Source of the DNA: JAKVAV01 sp047632755
GTDB lineage: Bacteria; Bacteroidota; Bacteroidia; Flavobacteriales_D; Cryomorphaceae
DNA: 64,000 nucleotides
Assembly (NCBI GenBank): GCA_047632755.1
Contig: JBLIDT010000002.1
Location: 124,001 to 188,000 of the forward strand
Reading direction: 5' to 3'
The translations under genes and the position numbers were made by a program. Each line of letters opens with the position of its first letter. The stretch's first letter is position 1. A model generated the notes under the pieces. The model was not told the DNA's origin. It made no database searches and worked only from the letters and a program-made list of their open reading frames with translations. Positions 60,364 through 64,000 of the stretch are shown here, one piece after another.

Positions 60364-60801
60364 ATGACAATTCGCGTTTTCATTCTAATCGCGCTGGTCT
60401 TCTGCGCTTGCGACTCGGCAACCGAACAGAGTGGAGATGAAAAGAATGCAGCTCAAAACCTGAGCACAAAAGAAATAGTAGACGTAGTGGAGTACCATTC
60501 CAATGGCGCTGTAAAACTGCAAGGCAAGAGCCAGGGCGGAAAAAGAATAGGAAAGTGGGAGTCCTTTTACCCGACGGGATACCGCTGGAGTGAAGCCAAC
60601 TACCGAAACGGATACCGCGAAGGTGATGCTATAACGTATTATTCCAATGGTATGATGCGCTATCAAGGCCGCTACTACAATGACGAACAGACGGGTATTT
60701 GGTCCTTTTACGACAACAATGGAATGCTAGTGCAAAAGATTGACATGGACGAGCCACAGGGTAAAAACAATTTCAAAACTGATTCTTCAGGACTGCGTTG
60801 A
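60364..60801 (+). CDS. Small MORN-repeat lipoprotein
   Basis: A 145-residue lipoprotein with lipobox VFCAC and two to four MORN/YwqK-type repeats (YHSNGAVKLQGKSQGGKRIGKWESFYPTG). It shares this repeat type with the 296-residue protein at 20789. The ATG at 60364 is chosen because the frame from 60334 overlaps the synthase. The gene overlaps the TTG start of dnaG by 4 nt (TTGA), so it is translationally coupled to dnaG. Confidence 0.78.
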   Translation: MTIRVFILIALVFCACDSATEQSGDEKNAAQNLSTKEIVDVVEYHSNGAVKLQGKSQGGKRIGKWESFYPTGYRWSEANYRNGYREGDAITYYSNGMMRYQGRYYNDEQTGIWSFYDNNGMLVQKIDMDEPQGKNNFKTDSSGLR

Positions 60802-62735
60802 TCGATAGAAACACCATAGACAAGATTTTTGAAGCGGCTCGCATTGAAGAAGTGGTCGAAGACTTCGTGCAGCTCAAAAAGGCAGGCTCAAACCTCAAAG
60901 GCTTAAGTCCATGGTCTGACGAGAAAACACCTTCGTTTTTCGTTTCTCCCGCTAAGGGAATTTTTAAAGATTTCAGTTCGGGAAAGGGCGGTAATGCCGT
61001 CACCTTCCTGATGGAATTGGAGCACATGTCCTACCCAGAGGCATTGCGCTATATAGCCGAAAAGTACTCCATCGAGGTGGAAGAAACGGCGATGGATGCG
61101 AAAGAGAAGGAAGATCAAAGCCTTCGCGAAAGCTTGGTTTTGGTCAATAAATTCGCTCTAGAATCTTTTGAGCAAAACCTGTGGGAAAACGACGAGGGAA
61201 AATCCATCGGCCTTAGCTACTACCGCGAAAGGGGGTTTTCTGACAAGACCATTCGGAAGTTTGCACTGGGATATGCTTTAGAAAAGAATAACGCCCTTTT
61301 GAAAAAGGCTCTCGAGGCTGGTCATAAGGAGGAGCACCTTGTAAACCTAGGCCTTACCAAAGAGGGAAATTACGGGAAGTATGACTTCTTCAGAGGCCGG
61401 GTTATATTTCCTATTCGAAATGTCAGCGGTCGCTGTATCGCCTTTGCCGGAAGGACGCTAAAAAGCGACAATAAGGTAAAATACATCAACTCTCCCGAGA
61501 GTGAACTCTACGACAAGAGTAAAACCTTGTACGGCCTTTACGAAGGAAAGCAGAGCATTATCAAGGAAGACAAGTGCTTCCTGGTTGAAGGATATACAGA
61601 CGTTATCTCGCTCAATCAAGCCGGGGTTGAGTATGCGGTATCCTCCTCGGGTACTTCGCTCACATCAGAGCAGGCCAAGCTGATAAAGCGCTACACAAAA
61701 AACGTATCTGTACTCTACGACGGAGACAAAGCCGGCATCAACGCTGCACTTCGCGGAATCGACTTACTCCTGAAAGAAGGACTCCAAGTCAAAGTTTTGC
61801 TTTTTCCAGAAGGCCACGATCCCGATTCCTTTGCCCGATCAGTGTCTCAAACCGAGCTAGAGGAATACCTGAATACTGGCGCGAAAGACTTCACGGACTT
61901 CATGATCGAAGTGCTAATGGATGGTCATCCCGATGATCCCATTAAAAGAGCCGAGGCTACCAGGCGTATCGTTGAGAGCTTATCGCTAATCACCGACCAG
62001 ATAACACGTAGCATCTACGTGCAGCGGTGCAGCAAAAAACTGGACCTTCCTGAAAAGGTGCTTCTCAACGAGCTGAACAAGTTTTTACGAAAGCGAACTT
62101 TCCGAAAGGCGGGGGTCGATCCTGAAGTTCTTCAAGACGACCTTCAAGCCAAAGGGGATCAAAAAGGGGTTATACCCCTTGCAGACTCTACCATTTGGGA
62201 AAAGGAAATTACGCGCATCTTGATCAACTATGGATCGCAGGAGATTGAGGTGGATATTCAATCTGAAGAAGGTGAGGATGAGAAGGTTAAAGTTCAAGTA
62301 GCGGAGTACATCCTTCACGATCTGCTTACAGATGAAATTTCATTTAAGTCAGAAATGTACAAGAGTATCATCGAGCGCTTTCGCACTCATTTCGATGAGG
62401 AAGGGAGTTTTCCAAGTACCGAGAAATTGGTGAGAAGCGCTGACCTGAGTGAAGCCGTCGCCGCAATGATTTCCAGCCCTTACGAGCTCAGCGAAAATTG
62501 GGCGGAAAAACACCGGATATATACTGACACAGAAGAAGTAGATTTACGTCGAACCGTCTTCGATCCGCTGATGCGCTTAAAGTTGAGCAAGATCAAAACT
62601 TTAATACACGAAGTAGATGAAGCTATTAAGAATGCGGAGAGCGAAGAAGAACTAAATTTACACCTGCAAGAGAAAATAAAGCTTGGCCACATGAAGGTGC
62701 AGTTGAGCGATTTTTTCGGCAGTACGATTATATAA
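60798..62735 (+). CDS. dnaG: DNA primase with substituted zinc-finger ligands
   Basis: A 645-residue primase that makes RNA primers at replication forks. The N-terminal zinc-binding-type domain is recognisable (TIDKIFEAARIEEVVEDFVQLKK), but its four ligand positions are S37, S40, D58 and S61 instead of Cys/His. The TOPRIM catalytic core has E264 in VEGYTD and D308/D310 in YDGDKAG. A C-terminal helical domain that would bind DnaB follows. It starts with TTG inside the end of the MORN lipoprotein gene. Flavobacterial primases are known to me with the same substitution pattern, so this looks like a lineage trait. Confidence 0.94.
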   Translation: MIDRNTIDKIFEAARIEEVVEDFVQLKKAGSNLKGLSPWSDEKTPSFFVSPAKGIFKDFSSGKGGNAVTFLMELEHMSYPEALRYIAEKYSIEVEETAMDAKEKEDQSLRESLVLVNKFALESFEQNLWENDEGKSIGLSYYRERGFSDKTIRKFALGYALEKNNALLKKALEAGHKEEHLVNLGLTKEGNYGKYDFFRGRVIFPIRNVSGRCIAFAGRTLKSDNKVKYINSPESELYDKSKTLYGLYEGKQSIIKEDKCFLVEGYTDVISLNQAGVEYAVSSSGTSLTSEQAKLIKRYTKNVSVLYDGDKAGINAALRGIDLLLKEGLQVKVLLFPEGHDPDSFARSVSQTELEEYLNTGAKDFTDFMIEVLMDGHPDDPIKRAEATRRIVESLSLITDQITRSIYVQRCSKKLDLPEKVLLNELNKFLRKRTFRKAGVDPEVLQDDLQAKGDQKGVIPLADSTIWEKEITRILINYGSQEIEVDIQSEEGEDEKVKVQVAEYILHDLLTDEISFKSEMYKSIIERFRTHFDEEGSFPSTEKLVRSADLSEAVAAMISSPYELSENWAEKHRIYTDTEEVDLRRTVFDPLMRLKLSKIKTLIHEVDEAIKNAESEEELNLHLQEKIKLGHMKVQLSDFFGSTII

Positions 62736-62739
62736 AAGT

Positions 62740-63846
62740 ATGAGCGACTTTTTTGGGTATAGCTTTTATGAGTCAGAACTGATACACGTCACGGTAGGGA
62801 ATATTCTGTCGCTGATCCTCATTATTGGTCTCACCCGTCTCACACTTCGATTCTACAGAATCTTCGTCCACAAGAAAATTCGGGCTCTTGACGTATTTGA
62901 CAAAGAGAGGGAAGCTCTTTTTATAAAGTCGGGGAAAAACATCATCCTTCTGATCGGAGTCGTCGCATCTGTTGTCAGCTTGGGGTTAATGCAGCTTTTG
63001 GGAGCGATTTTCGATTATAAGATTATTACTACCGACAAAGTGACTGTTACGGTTGGGAAGGTCTTAATTCTCGTAATTATTCTCATCGTTACCCGAATAC
63101 TGGCAAGGCTCATTCGGATTATTCTCAAAAAGAATTTCTCGCGCAAGACGTGGGTAGACGAAGGCAAGGAATACACCGTATTCAAGCTTACCAAGTATGG
63201 CCTTTATGGTTTTGCCGCACTGTTGGGTCTTACGAGCATCGGTATCGACATGAAGTTGATCTTGGCAGGAGCTGGTGCACTCTTGGTGGGTATTGGTTTC
63301 GGGTTGCAGTATTTATTCTACGACCTCATCTCTGGCTTGATCATTCTTTTTGAAGGCCCTATTAAAGTTGGAGATGTGATAGAGGTAGATGGATTGGTAG
63401 CTAGAGTGAAGCAAATAGATATTCGCACTTCAAAAGTGCTGACCCGAAACGGGAAATACATCATCATTCCCAATTCAAAATTGATCGGAGAAAAGGTGGT
63501 GAACTGGAGTCACGGGTCAGAATTGACCCGATTCAATGTAGAAGTAGGAGTAAAATACGGGAGTGATACGGCGCTGGTTAAAGACGTCCTTTACAATTGT
63601 GCTCTTCGTCATCCCGACGTGAGTAAAAACAGAGAAATTATCGTTCGCTTTGATAATTTTGGAGATAGCGCTCTGATTTTTACCGTTTTCTTTTGGGCGA
63701 AAAAGACGTGGGTCGTGGAAACCTTACAAAGTGAAATCCGCTTTGACATTGACAGGGAATTCAGGAAACACAAGATTCAAATTCCTTTTCCTCAACGGGA
63801 TCTTCACCTTATTACCACTTCAGATAACAATCCATTCAAGACTTAA
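62740..63846 (+). CDS. MscS family mechanosensitive channel
   Basis: A 368-residue membrane protein with about five helices. The pore helix carries the Gly/Ala-rich pattern (LILAGAGALLVGIGFGLQYLFYDLISGL), followed by the beta-domain FEGPIKVGDVIEVDGLVARVKQID and the C-terminal alpha-beta domain. It opens under membrane tension to release solutes during osmotic downshock. The gene starts 4 nt after dnaG. Its 3' end overlaps the convergent recJ gene by 11 nt. Confidence 0.93.
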   Translation: MSDFFGYSFYESELIHVTVGNILSLILIIGLTRLTLRFYRIFVHKKIRALDVFDKEREALFIKSGKNIILLIGVVASVVSLGLMQLLGAIFDYKIITTDKVTVTVGKVLILVIILIVTRILARLIRIILKKNFSRKTWVDEGKEYTVFKLTKYGLYGFAALLGLTSIGIDMKLILAGAGALLVGIGFGLQYLFYDLISGLIILFEGPIKVGDVIEVDGLVARVKQIDIRTSKVLTRNGKYIIIPNSKLIGEKVVNWSHGSELTRFNVEVGVKYGSDTALVKDVLYNCALRHPDVSKNREIIVRFDNFGDSALIFTVFFWAKKTWVVETLQSEIRFDIDREFRKHKIQIPFPQRDLHLITTSDNNPFKT

Positions 63847-64000
63847 TGTCCTTCGCGACAAGCTGAAGCGTTCTTCGGTTTTTCCATACGTTCTCTTCGA
63901 TGCTGTATGCCAGCTCAAAGGCGCCGCCTGAAGCCAAGTGATCAAATTTTTCGGCGAAGCCAAATGCGATTACGGGAAGTTCTCGCTCGTCTTTTCCATC
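63836..64000 (-). CDS. recJ: Single-stranded-DNA exonuclease RecJ, C-terminal part
   Basis: The frame runs off the right edge. The visible 54 residues read through FGFAEKFDHLASGGAFELAY and end in an EENVWKNRRTLQLVAKDIK-type segment, which matches the C-terminal OB-fold domain of RecJ (the E-E-N-x-W-x-G/N-R-x-x-x-Q-L-x-x-K-D pattern). RecJ is a 5'-3' single-strand exonuclease in repair and recombination. The assignment rests on this tail only. Confidence 0.75.
   Translation of the reverse strand, partial: DGKDERELPVIAFGFAEKFDHLASGGAFELAYSIEENVWKNRRTLQLVAKDIKS

Noticed and set aside
1..64000. CRISPR array, prophage, or large transferred island
   Set aside because: No regularly spaced repeats, phage structural genes, integrases or transposases were seen; the genes are housekeeping or typical envelope functions throughout.

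Overview
The window is about 64 kb of chromosome from a Bacteroidota bacterium, most likely a marine Flavobacteriales-type lineage. The signs are: more than twenty matches to the Bacteroidota -7 promoter element TAnnTTTG placed just before start codons; two secreted metalloproteases with type IX secretion C-terminal sorting domains; an HU-CCDC81/SPOR chimera; a bacilliredoxin; DUF6427/DUF6341-type membrane proteins; and a DnaG primase whose zinc-finger ligands are replaced as in flavobacterial primases. Coding density is high, genes switch strand often, and I see no rRNA operon, prophage, CRISPR array or transposase gene.

Layout. 1-3 kb: tail of an Nfu Fe-S scaffold protein, a DinB-fold protein and an M61 peptidase. 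3-7.2 kb: sucA-sucB (2-oxoglutarate dehydrogenase E1 and E2). 7.4-15 kb: uridine kinase, a TPR protein, purQ and purD with a DUF6427/DUF6341 membrane pair between them, then a thiol-redox pair (redoxin, bacilliredoxin) and tadA. 15-20.7 kb: aspS, then a tyrosine-degradation cluster (hmgA, hpd, a small outer-membrane protein) and an SDR-type threonine dehydrogenase. 20.8-27.5 kb: a MORN-repeat protein, cysS, polA, a lipoprotein and a secreted protein. 27.5-31.8 kb: two tandem M43 (pappalysin-like) T9SS-exported metalloproteases. 32-38 kb: a cystathionine lyase/synthase, a YbhN-type flippase, then a run with an ArsC-like protein, yicC, gmk, nadD, a 43-residue protein, an S4 protein and a GNAT enzyme. 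38-46.9 kb: gdhA, dprA, kdsB, HU-SPOR, a hemJ-like gene, a thioesterase, a GT9 glycosyltransferase, a TatD nuclease and an asparaginase. 47-49.7 kb: tRNA-Ser(GGA) and an ExbB-membrane protein-ExbD-ExbD energising operon with a strong terminator. 50-55.5 kb: a CPBP protease, a dihydrouridine synthase and a five-gene operon (cytochrome b-like, cytochrome c lipoprotein, hflX, rbfA, LolC/E-like permease). 55.9-64 kb: rlmN, two envelope/secreted proteins, a polyprenyl diphosphate synthase, a MORN lipoprotein, dnaG, an MscS channel and the C-terminus of recJ.

Most genes are housekeeping genes in short co-oriented runs with overlapping or near-touching ends. The least expected material lies between genes. 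(i) There is a family of non-coding, terminal-inverted-repeat elements (about 93, 199 and 247 bp, plus one fragment); the three complete copies sit at or within about 10 bp of neighbouring stop codons. (ii) The TPR-purQ gap holds a strong Shine-Dalgarno, a 21-codon ORF and a stable hairpin. (iii) A perfect 28-bp palindrome lies upstream of rlmN. (iv) The U-tract of one terminator overlaps the -7 element of the next gene. Several promoters lie so close to the start codon that leaderless or near-leaderless mRNAs are predicted. Seven of about thirteen convergent gene pairs overlap at their 3' ends.
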